43,164 nt of DNA from Arcicella sp043769985 (GCA_043769985.1 JAYVIV010000036.1:1-43164); one strand, 5' to 3'; positions 7,443 to 16,333 are shown, numbered from the stretch's first letter. The notes: a model not told the origin generated them from the sequence alone. Translations and numbers: made by a program.

Positions 7443-7691
7443 TCAGCGTAAGATTGGTGCATGGGTATAACACCCAAAATACATACTTGCCATAGTGACA
7501 TCTTTGGCGGTGATGGTTGCATTGCCCGTTGCGGTGGATATAACGTCTTTACCAGAAATGGTCTGTAACTTTGAAAGTTTGTAAGTACCCGCAATTTTTG
7601 CAGCAATTTGAGGTAGCTCGGGAGTCGTATCTTCTTTTTTACAAGAAATTAGAGTGATAAAAATAAGTAAAAGTAAAGTAATTTTTAACAT
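7443..7691 (-). CDS. Small lipoprotein, probably 3'-truncated
   Basis: This 82-residue protein has a lipoprotein signal peptide with lipobox LISC and Cys17 (LLLLIFITLISCKKED). The mature part AAKIAGTYKLSKLQTISGKDV resembles the opening strands of lipocalin-like Bacteroidota lipoproteins. It then ends after TMASMYFGCYTHAPILR, too short for a closed barrel. A frameshift or 3' deletion is likely, since only 76 bp separate its stop from the start of the adjoining surface-protein ORF. It is divergent from the histidine kinase at 7810, and the shared intergenic region holds the second copy of the palindromic site. It may be a real short lipoprotein instead. Confidence 0.55.
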   Translation of the reverse strand: MLKITLLLLIFITLISCKKEDTTPELPQIAAKIAGTYKLSKLQTISGKDVISTATGNATITAKDVTMASMYFGCYTHAPILR

Positions 7692-7756
7692 AGTTGTAAA
7701 TTCGCTTTTGAGATAAATTTATACTACAAATTTCATCCTATTAATTTTTCAAAAGA

Positions 7757-7777
7757 ATACCTCTTAGGAGGTAATTT
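7757..7777. promoter_or_regulatory. Palindromic site shared by lnt and kinase loci, copy 2
   Basis: These 21 bases are identical to 3150-3170, with the core TACCTCTTAGGAGGTA. The site lies between a divergent lipoprotein gene and a kinase gene. On the minus strand a TTTTGA follows, as in copy 1. On the plus strand its end is 20 bp before a TAACTTTG element, so a bound protein would cover the kinase -33 region. Confidence 0.5.
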
Positions 7778-7797
7778 ATTTATCGTATTATTCTACA

Positions 7798-7805
7798 TAA
7801 CTTTG
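7798..7805 (+). promoter_or_regulatory. Candidate -7 element (TAACTTTG) very close to the kinase ATG
   Basis: TAACTTTG matches TAnnTTTG exactly and ends 4 bp before the ATG at 7810. Bacteroidota transcription normally starts a few bases after this element, so the mRNA would begin at or next to the start codon. No good TTTG is present at the -33 distance; the palindrome sits there instead. Confidence 0.45.
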
Positions 7806-7809
7806 TGAA

Positions 7810-9663
7810 ATGAAAAAAATAGTTGTTATTTTTCTTATAATGGGGCAATTCAATCGCCTTTTAGCCCAACAAAATGTACCTTTTGTTGTGTCTAAAAATA
7901 CGATTGAATCAGATTTAAGTGGATATTTATTCACGGCAAAAAACCTAAAATTTAAGGATGATCAAGAACTAATTTTACTGAAAAATCAATTCAAAAAATT
8001 AGAAGAAACGGTGGCTAATTTTGGTAGTTCAAAAGATGAAAATTGGTTGATGTTTGACCTTAAAAATGAAAATAAAAGTAATCCCCATTTTGTACTATAC
8101 CTCAATCAAGTATTCTTGGAAAAGGCTGACTGTTACGTATTTCAAAACGATACTTTAATTCAAAAATACTTGCTCAGTGATACTGTAAAGACTATAAATA
8201 GACCACTGGGTGAAATAAATTTTTACTACCCACTTCAAGCTCAAAGAAATCAAAAATATTGCATTTTCCTAAGAATAAAAGCCGACCCCGAAAATGGTAT
8301 TGCCAAGGGAATTGTTCATTTATATGATGCTAAAACGAATGCCAAAAAAATCAGAAATGCCCATTTGGAATTTGGTATTTTGATGGGATTTTTACTATTA
8401 GCCATTATCATAGGGTTTATTCTTTTCTACAATGACTCCAAGCCTATCTATGGCTATTATGCTGCCTATATTTTATCAGTTTTGTTCTCTTATTTGTGTG
8501 CTTATGGCTATCTCTCTGATTTGCTTGATAATTCTTACATACACGTGGCACAATTGTATCAGTCTGCAACCATCATTAGTGCTGTGCTTCACATACTTTT
8601 CATTAGCAATTTCTTGGCTTTTGATAAGATTTTGTCCAAAAAAAGCACCAAAATTATCTTAATTGTGTGTGCCATTTACGTGATTTTGGCGGTGTCTAAT
8701 TTTATTTTCCCCATCTCCGAAATAATACCAATCATCAGTAGAACTTCTTTGATAATATTAGGAATTTTTATTTTATTTACAACTGGTTGGGCATTATATC
8801 AGCAAGAAAAAACGGCTAAAATTTATTTGATGGCCACTATTCCAGGCATTACGGCTTTGTTGTATTTATTGATAATTTCACTAAAATTATTACCTCTATA
8901 TATCTTCGTGTATGATTTGCTTTATTACATCACAATTTTTGAAATCTTGGTTTTTGGTTTTGGTTTAGTCTATCAGTTTACTGAAGAAAAACGAGAAGCC
9001 GAAAGAAAATTAGGCGAAGAAAGGCAGTTGGTGGCAAGTAAGATAATATCCTCGCAAGAACAAGAACGTCAAAGAATTGCCCAAGACTTGCACGACGATT
9101 TAGGAAGTACGCTTTCAATGCTAAAAAATAAACTCTCAGAAAGTAATGAAACCTTTGATAATCAATTAATTATAGAAATGAATTATGCCGATAAAGCCGT
9201 AGTAGATTTAAGGATTATTTCGCATAATCTAATGCCCGTTTTGTTTTTAGAAAAAGGGCTAAAAGTAGCGGTACAGGAATTCGTTTCTTTAAATAACAGC
9301 AAAAAAATTATTCATTTGATTACTTCTGGAATCGAAAGAAAATTGGACTGGGAAACGGAATTGAGTATTTTCAGAATTGTCAAAGAATTATTAAATAATG
9401 CCTTGAAACACGCCAAAGCAAGTAATATCGAAGTACAACTAATCTATTTTGAGAATTTTCTTTATCTATCGGTAGAAGATAATGGAATTGGATTTTTTAA
9501 TAACGAAGAAATCAAAGGAATTGGCTTGAATAATATAACTTTGCGAGTGAATTATTTACGTGGCAAAATGAGTCAAGACTCATCAAATAGAGGCACTCTG
9601 ATTGCGATTGAAATCCCTTATGACACTAACCCTAAACATAAAGACAAAAATTCTGCTGATTGA
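7810..9663 (+). CDS. 7TMR-DISM sensor histidine kinase
   Basis: This 617-residue kinase has a signal peptide (ending NRLLAQQ), an extracytoplasmic 7TMR-DISMED2-like beta domain (about 25-175), and seven hydrophobic helices (about 185-390, LEFGILMGFLLLAIIIGFILF onward). These are followed by a coiled linker, a HisKA_3 domain with the phospho-acceptor His428 in RQRIAQDLHDDLGSTLSML, and an HATPase domain (N box LLNNALKHAKA, G1 DNGIGF, G2 GIGLNNI). In this family the outer domain is thought to bind an external ligand, often carbohydrate, though none is known here. The 3' end overlaps its response regulator by 44 bp. It is divergent from the small lipoprotein and surface-protein genes, which are candidate targets. 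Confidence 0.93.
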   Translation: MKKIVVIFLIMGQFNRLLAQQNVPFVVSKNTIESDLSGYLFTAKNLKFKDDQELILLKNQFKKLEETVANFGSSKDENWLMFDLKNENKSNPHFVLYLNQVFLEKADCYVFQNDTLIQKYLLSDTVKTINRPLGEINFYYPLQAQRNQKYCIFLRIKADPENGIAKGIVHLYDAKTNAKKIRNAHLEFGILMGFLLLAIIIGFILFYNDSKPIYGYYAAYILSVLFSYLCAYGYLSDLLDNSYIHVAQLYQSATIISAVLHILFISNFLAFDKILSKKSTKIILIVCAIYVILAVSNFIFPISEIIPIISRTSLIILGIFILFTTGWALYQQEKTAKIYLMATIPGITALLYLLIISLKLLPLYIFVYDLLYYITIFEILVFGFGLVYQFTEEKREAERKLGEERQLVASKIISSQEQERQRIAQDLHDDLGSTLSMLKNKLSESNETFDNQLIIEMNYADKAVVDLRIISHNLMPVLFLEKGLKVAVQEFVSLNNSKKIIHLITSGIERKLDWETELSIFRIVKELLNNALKHAKASNIEVQLIYFENFLYLSVEDNGIGFFNNEEIKGIGLNNITLRVNYLRGKMSQDSSNRGTLIAIEIPYDTNPKHKDKNSAD

Positions 9664-10261
9664 CGACCATCAATTATTTAACGACGGGGTAAAAAGTTTG
9701 TTGAGTTCAGAACCCGAAATTGAAATTGTTGGGCAAGTATTTGAGGCGAAAAATCTGCTTTATGAAATCCAAAAAACATCCCCGGAACTCCTCTTTTTAG
9801 ACATAAATCTTCCAGATGGCAACGGTATAGCATTAGCGGAAATTATCGTTAAAAATTACCCAAAAATAAAAATCATCTTTCTAACAATGTACGACGACTT
9901 TACACTTTTGAAAGAAGCTAAAAAAGTAGGGGTACACGGATATATGCTTAAAAATACTTCCAAAAAAGACTTATTGCGAGCCATTAAAACAGTGATGGAA
10001 GGAAACGTTTTTTTCGATGAATCTATTACCAAAGCATCTGAGCCTATAAATCAAGAAAATATCTCTAAAAAATATTCTTTAACTGAACGAGAAATAGAAA
10101 TTATGCGATTTGTCAGAGACGGTTTAGATTCTTATCAAATTGCTGATAAAACGAATTTGAGTTATCATACCATCAAAACGCATCGTAGAAACGTTCACTT
10201 CAAAATTGGTACAAGTACAACCCCTGAGATGATTAGATTTGCCAATGAGAATGGTATATAA
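9620..10261 (+). CDS. NarL/LuxR-family response regulator, partner of the 7TMR-DISM kinase
   Basis: A 213-residue regulator starts at the ATG 9620-9622, inside the 3' end of the kinase gene. The receiver has the acidic pair in ILLIDDHQLF, phospho-acceptor Asp61 in LFLDINLPDGNG, Thr in IIFLTMYDD and Lys in GYMLKNTSKKD. The LuxR-type DNA-binding domain is at the C-terminus (LTEREIEIMRFVRDGLDSYQ, then YHTIKTHRRNVHFKI). An upstream TTG at 9602 is also in frame, but the ATG fits the usual length. Translational coupling to the kinase is likely. The nearby palindromic site is a candidate target for this dimeric regulator, by inference only. A strong terminator follows. Confidence 0.94.
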   Translation: MTLTLNIKTKILLIDDHQLFNDGVKSLLSSEPEIEIVGQVFEAKNLLYEIQKTSPELLFLDINLPDGNGIALAEIIVKNYPKIKIIFLTMYDDFTLLKEAKKVGVHGYMLKNTSKKDLLRAIKTVMEGNVFFDESITKASEPINQENISKKYSLTEREIEIMRFVRDGLDSYQIADKTNLSYHTIKTHRRNVHFKIGTSTTPEMIRFANENGI

Positions 10262-10296
10262 AAAAGCCTCTGAAAACGAATCCAGAGGCTTTTTTA
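10261..10296. terminator. Bidirectional intrinsic terminator between regulator and lepA
   Basis: Arms AAAAAAGCCTCTG (10261-10273) and CAGAGGCTTTTTT (10284-10296) pair perfectly around a 10-nt loop. They give a GC-containing stem with a T run on both strands. It separates the convergent response-regulator and lepA genes. Confidence 0.92.
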
Positions 10297-10299
10297 TGA

Positions 10300-12087
10300 T
10301 TAATCTAATTTCAAAACCGCCATAAATGCCGACTGTGGAATCTCTACATTTCCCACTTGTCGCATTCGCTTCTTACCTTTCTTTTGCTTATCTAATAATT
10401 TACGTTTTCGGGAAATATCACCACCGTAACATTTTGCGGTAACATCTTTTCTAACGGCTTTAACGGTTTCACGAGCAATAATTTTTTGACCAATGGCAGC
10501 TTGAATAGCAATATCAAATTGTTGTCTCGGTAATAATTCACGGAGTTTTTCACACAAACGTTTTCCCCATTCATACGCCTTGTCACGGTGAACAATGGCT
10601 GAGAGAGCATCTACGGTTTCCCCATTCAACATTACGTCTAACTTCACCATTTCACCGATTTCATAGTTTTTATATTCATAATCCAAGGAAGCGTAACCTC
10701 GAGAAATTGTTTTCAATTTATCGAAGAAATCAAATACTACCTCTGAAAGTGGCAAATCAAAAGATAATTCCACCCGATCGGAGGTCAAATAAATCTGATT
10801 TTTCAGGCTTCCTCTTTTATCCAAACACAATTTCATGATTGGACCAACGTAATCGGCTTTCGTGATGATTTGAGCTTTAATGATGGGTTCCTCTATGTAG
10901 TTAACCAAATTGGGTTCTGGCAGTTCAGAGGGAGCCGATACCCAAACCTCTTCGCCATCGGTCAAAACAACTTTGAATTTCACCGAGGGAACGGTTGTAA
11001 TAACGGTCATATCGAATTCTCGTTCCAAACGCTCCTGAACGATTTCCATGTGAAGCATCCCTAAGAATCCGCAACGAAAACCAAAACCTAATGCCATTGA
11101 AGTTTCGGGTTCCCAAACTAAAGAAGCATCATTTAATTGGAGTTTTCCCATCGCATCACGTAAATCTTCAAAGTCTGTGGTTTCAACGGGATAAATACCG
11201 GCAAATACCATTGGTTTTACCTCAGAAAACCCTTCAATAAAATCTTTACATGGACGGTCACGGTGGGTAATCGTATCACCAACTTTAACTTCTTTTGCTT
11301 CTTTAATACCTGAAATTAAATAGCCTACATCACCCGTACTAATTGAATTTTTAGGTTCTTTTTCAAATCGAAGTGTACCAATTTCATCCGCAAAATATTC
11401 TTTTCCTGTGGCAACAAATTTCACTTTATCGCCTTTTTTAATTGTGCCATTAAAAACACGAAATATTACTTCAATTCCACGGTATGAATTAAATTCTGAA
11501 TCAAAAATTAAGGCTTGTAACGGTGCATCTGGATCTCCTTTGGGGGCTGGAATTCGATGAATAACGGCTTCTAAAATATCTTCAATACCGATGCCAGCCT
11601 TACCAGAAGCGTGAATAATTGAATCACGGGTGCAACCCAATAAATCTACAATCTGATCTTTAACCTCCTCAATCATTGCCCCAGGTAGGTCAATTTTATT
11701 GAGTACTGGAATAATTTCTAAATCATGTCCCAAAGCCAAAAATAAGTTTGAAATGGTTTGAGCTTCAATGCCTTGTGCTGCGTCCACAATCAACAATGCA
11801 CCTTCACAAGCTGCAATGGAACGGGAGACTTCGTAGGAAAAATCAACGTGTCCGGGGGTATCAATCAAATTGAAAACATAGTTTTCTCCATGAGAAATAT
11901 AATTCATTTGGATTGCGTGCGACTTAATGGTTATTCCTCTTTCACGTTCCAAATCCATATCATCAAGCAACTGGGCTTGCATCTGGCGTTTTTGAACAGT
12001 TTCAGTAAACTCAATTAATCGATCAGCCAAGGTGCTTTTGCCATGGTCAATATGTGCTATTATGCAAAAATTACGAATATTTTTCAC
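10300..12087 (-). CDS. lepA: Elongation factor 4 (LepA), translational GTPase
   Basis: LepA is a conserved ribosome-associated GTPase that affects translation under stress and during initiation and elongation. The 595-residue length is typical. G motifs are intact: G1 IAHIDHGKSTLADRL near the N-terminus, G2 RGITIK, G3 DTPGHVDF, G4 NKIDLPGA and a G5-like segment. The LepA-specific C-terminal domain is present, including YGGDISRKRKLLDKQKKGKKRM and the ending IPQSAFMAVLKL. It appears monocistronic, sharing a bidirectional terminator with the response regulator. Confidence 0.98.
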   Translation of the reverse strand: MKNIRNFCIIAHIDHGKSTLADRLIEFTETVQKRQMQAQLLDDMDLERERGITIKSHAIQMNYISHGENYVFNLIDTPGHVDFSYEVSRSIAACEGALLIVDAAQGIEAQTISNLFLALGHDLEIIPVLNKIDLPGAMIEEVKDQIVDLLGCTRDSIIHASGKAGIGIEDILEAVIHRIPAPKGDPDAPLQALIFDSEFNSYRGIEVIFRVFNGTIKKGDKVKFVATGKEYFADEIGTLRFEKEPKNSISTGDVGYLISGIKEAKEVKVGDTITHRDRPCKDFIEGFSEVKPMVFAGIYPVETTDFEDLRDAMGKLQLNDASLVWEPETSMALGFGFRCGFLGMLHMEIVQERLEREFDMTVITTVPSVKFKVVLTDGEEVWVSAPSELPEPNLVNYIEEPIIKAQIITKADYVGPIMKLCLDKRGSLKNQIYLTSDRVELSFDLPLSEVVFDFFDKLKTISRGYASLDYEYKNYEIGEMVKLDVMLNGETVDALSAIVHRDKAYEWGKRLCEKLRELLPRQQFDIAIQAAIGQKIIARETVKAVRKDVTAKCYGGDISRKRKLLDKQKKGKKRMRQVGNVEIPQSAFMAVLKLD

Positions 12088-12338
12088 TTTATTAATTTAA
12101 TGATGGAAATCTTCAACAGTTTCTATCCAAAGATTATAGTAATGTTTCAATAGGTACAAAATTACGTTCATATCTTCAAAAAAGATAATCTAAATAGTCG
12201 TAAAGTTGTTTAGAAATCAATTATTTAGCGGTAAGTATTGTTATTGGATTAATTGATACCTTTTATTTACATCATTTAGGGAAAATACCTCAATCTTGGA
12301 TTTATTTTCAAAGAGAAATACACCAAAATGTAAGAGCC

Positions 12339-13574
12339 TCATTCCAACATTACCCACTGCATCATTAGCCCAGTTAAATAGCCTAAGTAAGTTCCTAAAG
12401 CATATCCTAAAATAGCTAATAAAACGCCCACAGAAGCCAAAGAGGGATGAAATGCTGCTGCCACCACTGATGCTGAAGCCGCACCACCAACGTTGGCTTG
12501 CGAACCAACGGCCGTGAAAAAATAAGGGGCTTTTGTGAAATAAGCCGCAATCAACGTAAATGAAGCATGAAAAAACATCCAAATAATTCCAACCAAAAAT
12601 AATTGTGGTTTTTCAAAAACTGTGATAACATTCATCTTCATTCCAATGGTTGCAATAAGAATAAATAAAAAAATACTACCAAACTTAGATGCACCTACCT
12701 TTTCTATATTTCTGGCAGGAGTTTGTGATAAAAACAACCCAAAAAGTGTGACTAAAGAAATCACCCAAAAAGAGGATGAAGTTAAACTGAATTTCTTTAG
12801 ATTCGGAAAATTATTACCAATAAAAGGAACAATTAAATCAGCACATACATGAGCCAATGCGGTAGTTCCGAAACCTACGAAGAGAATTAACAATAAATCA
12901 TTAAAACTTGGAATTCGTTGGTTTTCAGCGTATTCTTGTTCAATTTTCTCCCTAATTTCATCAACTGCACTGGTATCAGCCCCCATCCATTTATCAATTT
13001 GAGTGGCTTTGCTTACCCCAAAAAGTAATAATGCCAACCATAATTCTGCCGTAAGAACATCCACGGCAATGGCTTGAGAAAATATTTCAGCCGATGGGTT
13101 GAAAACCTCTTTCAAAGCAGTTTGATTTGCACTTCCACCAATCCAACTTCCTGCAATAGTGGCTAAACCACGCCAAGTATCTCCTGAAACAGTTTCTGGA
13201 CTTATGGTTTTTACAATCCATAAAGCCACGGGTCCACCGACCATTACGCCCAGAGAACCCGCTAAAAAAACAATAATTGCTTTTGGTCCTAATCTTTTAA
13301 GTGCTTGAAAGTCAATGCTTATTGTAAAATAAACTAAACAAGCGGGTAGTAAATACTTGGAAGCAACATCGTATAATTTTGAATCCTCACCCGAAATTAT
13401 ATTGAAAGAATTAAGTAAGCCTGGGATAAAATAACAAATTAGAATACTTGGGAAAAAAAGGTAAAATTTTTGCCAAAAACGGTTTTGGAGGGAGGAGGTA
13501 TAAAAAGTGAAGTAAATGATTCCGAGAAGAATTCCGAACACGACCGCATCGTTTGTGATTAAGGTTGTTTGCAT
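12339..13574 (-). CDS. DUF819 family membrane protein
   Basis: This 411-residue polytopic membrane protein has about 10-11 hydrophobic segments. Family features include the opening LITNDAVVFGILLGIIYFTF, the glycine-rich WRGLATIAGSWIGGSANQTALKEVF block and, near the end, FFTAVGSQANVGGAASASVVAAAFHPSLASVGVLLAILGYALGT (written as one family block in segments of small residues). DUF819 proteins resemble anion or amino-acid transporters and have two inverted halves; the GSWIGGSANQ and GSQANVGGAAS motifs look like the two related half-sites. No substrate is established. The gene stands alone. A dispersed GAACATCAAACATCGAA-type repeat lies 20-39 bp upstream of its ATG. Confidence 0.9.
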   Translation of the reverse strand: MQTTLITNDAVVFGILLGIIYFTFYTSSLQNRFWQKFYLFFPSILICYFIPGLLNSFNIISGEDSKLYDVASKYLLPACLVYFTISIDFQALKRLGPKAIIVFLAGSLGVMVGGPVALWIVKTISPETVSGDTWRGLATIAGSWIGGSANQTALKEVFNPSAEIFSQAIAVDVLTAELWLALLLFGVSKATQIDKWMGADTSAVDEIREKIEQEYAENQRIPSFNDLLLILFVGFGTTALAHVCADLIVPFIGNNFPNLKKFSLTSSSFWVISLVTLFGLFLSQTPARNIEKVGASKFGSIFLFILIATIGMKMNVITVFEKPQLFLVGIIWMFFHASFTLIAAYFTKAPYFFTAVGSQANVGGAASASVVAAAFHPSLASVGVLLAILGYALGTYLGYLTGLMMQWVMLE

Positions 13575-13593
13575 ACATTAAAATCGTTTATTG

Positions 13594-13613
13594 TTTTTCG
13601 ATGTTTGATGTTC
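13594..13613. repeat. Dispersed TCGATGTTTGATGTTC repeat, copy 2
   Basis: TTTTTCGATGTTTGATGTTC is the reverse complement of the GAACATC...ATCGAA words found at 28058-28081 and 1184-1196. It lies in the likely 5' untranslated or promoter region of the DUF819 gene. Confidence 0.4.
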
Positions 13614-13656
13614 TTTTCACAAAATTTATAGTAAATCCAAAAAATAGAGTTTAAAA

Positions 13657-13689
13657 ACGGAAGGCTTCGCTCAAAGCGAAGCCTTCCGT
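13657..13689. repeat. Perfect hairpin of the ACGGAAG...CTTCCGT family
   Basis: Arms ACGGAAGGCTTCGCT (13657-13671) and AGCGAAGCCTTCCGT (13675-13689) pair perfectly around CAA. The outer seven base pairs match those of the hairpins at 26516-26550 and 32840-32877, while the inner stem differs with compensating changes. It sits just past the stop of the beta-CASP nuclease gene and may end that transcript, but there is no long T run. Confidence 0.75.
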
Positions 13690-13703
13690 AAAATCTTCAA
13701 AAA

Positions 13704-15131
13704 CTATAATTCAAACATTTGTCCATATTCTGGAATTTCAACGTTTGGATAACCTTCATCTTCCAAAGCATCTCTGAAAACACCCATACTTTCCATTTCA
13801 CCATGAATTAAAAACACTTTTTTGAGCTTTTCTTTGGATTGTTTCCTTACAAAATTCAATAAATCGTTTTGGTCGCCATGGCCAGAGAAAACATCAATTT
13901 TTTCCACATTTGCCAGTACCTTATGCTCCACGTCCTTAATTTTTAGGGTTTTTTGTCCATTCATTAATCTCCATCCGAGTGTTCCTTCGGAAGCATAACC
14001 CACTAAAAGTATGGTGCAATAAGGATTGTTAATGTTTGTAGCGATATGTTGTTCAACTCTACCACCCGAAATCATGCCTGATGCTGAAATAATTATGCAA
14101 GGCTCATTATAATTTGAAATGGCTTTACTCGACTTTTCGGATTGGATGTATTGTAAATTTTCAAAGTCGAAAAGCGTTTCATTTTCGCTCTGGAAATCCT
14201 GAGCTTCTTTATTTAATTGCTTCAAATTCTTTTGATAAATTCTCGTTGAAGCATACGCTAATGGGCTGTCGCTGAACACTTTAATCGGTTGGAATCCTCT
14301 CTCAGTATAAAGTTTACTCAACGTAAAAAGCAATGCTTGTGTGCGTCCAACCGAGAAAGCAGGAATAATTAAACGACCAGGAATATCAATACAAGTACGT
14401 TGAATAACATCACCGAGGGCATCTTCGGGAGATTGTTTATCCTCGTGTAATCTTGCTCCATAAGTTGTTTCGCAAAGTAAGTAATCAACCTCAGGAACTT
14501 CAGCGGATGGATTAATATGAAGCGGATAATTATTACGACCAATGTCACCCGAAAAGCAAATACTTTTCATCTTACCGTTCTCTTTTACTTCAAGCACTAT
14601 ATGAGCGGCTCCTAACAAATGTCCAGCAGGAATAAACGTTACCCATGCCGTATCCGAAACCTTGAAACGCTGATTAAACCGAATGGAGACAAAATTAGCC
14701 ATGGCATTTTCAACGTCTTTTTGGAGGTATAAATCACCCTTTACGAGTAATCTATCCATCTTTTTCTTCTTTTTCTTACTGTCTCCTTCTGCCTGCTTAA
14801 TTTTTCTTAAGTTCAGATTTGCTGAATCATGGAGTAATAAATTTGACAGTTCTGCCGTAGGAGAAGTGCATAAAACTTGCCCTTCATATCCCTCTCGGTA
14901 AAGCATGGGAATATTCCCAGAATGGTCTATGTGTGCGTGGGTGAGGAGAACCAAATTTACTTGTGATGCCTCAAAAGGGAAAAATGCTTTATTGGTAACG
15001 GGCTGTCCATAGTCAAGGTCTCGTTCCATATTTGTTCCACAATCAATTAGAATTTTATACTCATCATCTAATTCGAGTAAATACATACTACCTGTCACCT
15101 GTCTTGTTGCTCCCCAAAAAGTTAATTTCAT
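13704..15131 (-). CDS. MBL-fold beta-CASP nuclease, CPSF/YSH1-like
   Basis: This 475-residue metallo-beta-lactamase protein has the beta-CASP insertion found in CPSF73-like RNA nucleases. Metal-binding motifs are visible: THAHIDHSGN near residue 68, a His in PAGHLLGAAH, Asp in CFSGDIG, and the C-terminal motifs ASGMISGGR, VFSGHGDQ and FLIHGE. The central part (about 240-360) is the beta-CASP domain. Members act as zinc-dependent RNases; which RNA is processed here is unknown. A six-lysine run (about 121-126, DSKKKKKK) sits on a loop and is encoded by an A-rich tract. The start at 15131 gives the family opening MKLTFWGATRQVTGS. A perfect hairpin follows the stop. Confidence 0.94.
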   Translation of the reverse strand: MKLTFWGATRQVTGSMYLLELDDEYKILIDCGTNMERDLDYGQPVTNKAFFPFEASQVNLVLLTHAHIDHSGNIPMLYREGYEGQVLCTSPTAELSNLLLHDSANLNLRKIKQAEGDSKKKKKKMDRLLVKGDLYLQKDVENAMANFVSIRFNQRFKVSDTAWVTFIPAGHLLGAAHIVLEVKENGKMKSICFSGDIGRNNYPLHINPSAEVPEVDYLLCETTYGARLHEDKQSPEDALGDVIQRTCIDIPGRLIIPAFSVGRTQALLFTLSKLYTERGFQPIKVFSDSPLAYASTRIYQKNLKQLNKEAQDFQSENETLFDFENLQYIQSEKSSKAISNYNEPCIIISASGMISGGRVEQHIATNINNPYCTILLVGYASEGTLGWRLMNGQKTLKIKDVEHKVLANVEKIDVFSGHGDQNDLLNFVRKQSKEKLKKVFLIHGEMESMGVFRDALEDEGYPNVEIPEYGQMFEL

Positions 15132-15381
15132 TCGTTATAGCTTTATAGTTTGTATCTTTTTAGAAACATGAATTCATTTACAAGATAATTGCTTAATTAC
15201 CAATGATTTAGTTAGCTAAAAGAGATAATTTTTTTTAAAATCTGTACTTTTAGTTTGTGATTGTAATGATTAGAGGGATGATGGAAGGAGGATATTTACA
15301 AATATACTAAAAAAATATGCTTACTTCTAAGTAATTGGATGAGTGTTTTTACTAAAAATAAATATTTTTATCTCAAATTCT

Positions 15382-16044
15382 TCATCCACCAAAATCTTGG
15401 GTCAATCGGGCAAAGGGGCTTCTATTCGTTTTGAATGGATTTTTGGAAAATCTACCCGAACAAGCCAAAAATTTTAAGCCAGGATTAAGAATGTTTTCTC
15501 GATGGTGGGGTGAATTCATCCAGCCATTAACTACCGAATAAGCCAACTCTCTGTAAGTTTTCATCGGTAAAGCTTTCTTCGTTTCACAATCCAAAAATAC
15601 ATAATCTTGACTGTTTCTGGGTATTTGAAAACAGTATTTATCATCTTTCCCTCCCAAAATGTCATGTTGAGCAATGTTCTCTGCCATTTCTTTAAACTCC
15701 CAAGTGTATAAGAAGATTCTATCTGTTAATTTTCTATTGGCTGGACTATATGGGTTTTCATGATTATAGAAATCTTGGTTAATCATCGCCTCTGAATGTC
15801 CATTAGTTGCTTTGTGCAAGGCAAAGGAGTAGATGAATTTAGGCAACTTGTGAGTTACCCTTTGTTCATTGGTTAGGTGAAAAAGTGCAGCATCAAATAG
15901 TGCATTATTGGGATTTTTTGCATCAATCGGTCTATTCACTTCTGGCAGATTCATAAAATCAGCACATGACATTTTATATAAAAGCGAATCTTTCTGAGCA
16001 AAAAGTATATGTGGAATAGATAAAATTAAAAAAAGGTACTTCAT
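15382..16044 (-). CDS. Secreted CAP-domain (SCP/PR1-like) protein
   Basis: A 220-residue protein with a signal peptide (KYLFLILSIPHILFAQ) is followed by a CAP domain. The recognisable elements are LFHLTNEQRVTHKLP, ALHKATNGHSEAM with a conserved His, FYNHENP, MAENIAQ with the conserved Glu, and VVNGWMNSPHHRENILNPGLKFLACS, the signature helix and second His. These His and Glu residues form the usual central cavity of CAP proteins. It is exported and single-copy. It differs from plain CAP proteins in an insertion (about 128-160, LGGKDDKYCFQIPRNSQDY). The role in bacteria is generally unclear. It is divergent from the cbb3 operon, with a 289-bp intergenic region between. Confidence 0.9.
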   Translation of the reverse strand: MKYLFLILSIPHILFAQKDSLLYKMSCADFMNLPEVNRPIDAKNPNNALFDAALFHLTNEQRVTHKLPKFIYSFALHKATNGHSEAMINQDFYNHENPYSPANRKLTDRIFLYTWEFKEMAENIAQHDILGGKDDKYCFQIPRNSQDYVFLDCETKKALPMKTYRELAYSVVNGWMNSPHHRENILNPGLKFLACSGRFSKNPFKTNRSPFARLTQDFGG

Positions 16045-16333
16045 TGGTTGTATTTTCTAAATAAACGAATCTTGAGGGTATTTAGTTTATCAAAAGTTTT
16101 TCAAAACTTCCTCATTAATATTCCTATACTTTAAAAGACAACAGTCATGGCATTTCAACTTTTAAGTTAATTCTTGCATTTTATAAATCAATCGTAATGG
16201 ATTTGTTTTTATAATTATGACTTTCGTCATTTTTCAAACTGACAAATACTAACTCTTCCACTGATTCTACTCATGTCTCATTCTTCCAAATTTATTCAAT
16301 TTTGTACTATCAAATCCTTTAATAGTTTCACGA
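16045..16333. other. Divergent intergenic region between CAP protein and cbb3 operon
   Basis: No gene is visible in these 289 bases. They hold a short palindrome AACTTTTAAGTT (16157-16168) and the TGAC-N4-GTCA box at 16217-16230. No full TTTG-N19-TAnnTTTG promoter is evident by eye for ccoS, which would fit an activator-dependent promoter. Confidence 0.5.
16217..16230. promoter_or_regulatory. Candidate Crp/FNR-type box upstream of the cbb3 operon
   Basis: ATGACTTTCGTCAT is a perfect inverted repeat with the spacing of Crp/FNR-family sites (TGAC-N4-GTCA). It is centred about 110 bp upstream of the ccoS ATG. A Crp-type regulator fused to a receiver domain is encoded at the other end of the same gene cluster (24280-25338) and is the obvious candidate binder. 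Binding is inferred. Confidence 0.5.

Noticed and set aside
12241..12582. A 113-codon minus-strand ORF
   Set aside because: It overlaps the DUF819 gene in another frame and has an unnatural Cys/Phe/Trp-rich composition, so it is a shadow.
14754..14775. A-rich hexalysine tract in the beta-CASP nuclease as a programmed slippage site
   Set aside because: The frame is intact across it and Lys-rich loops are common, so there is no evidence for frameshifting.
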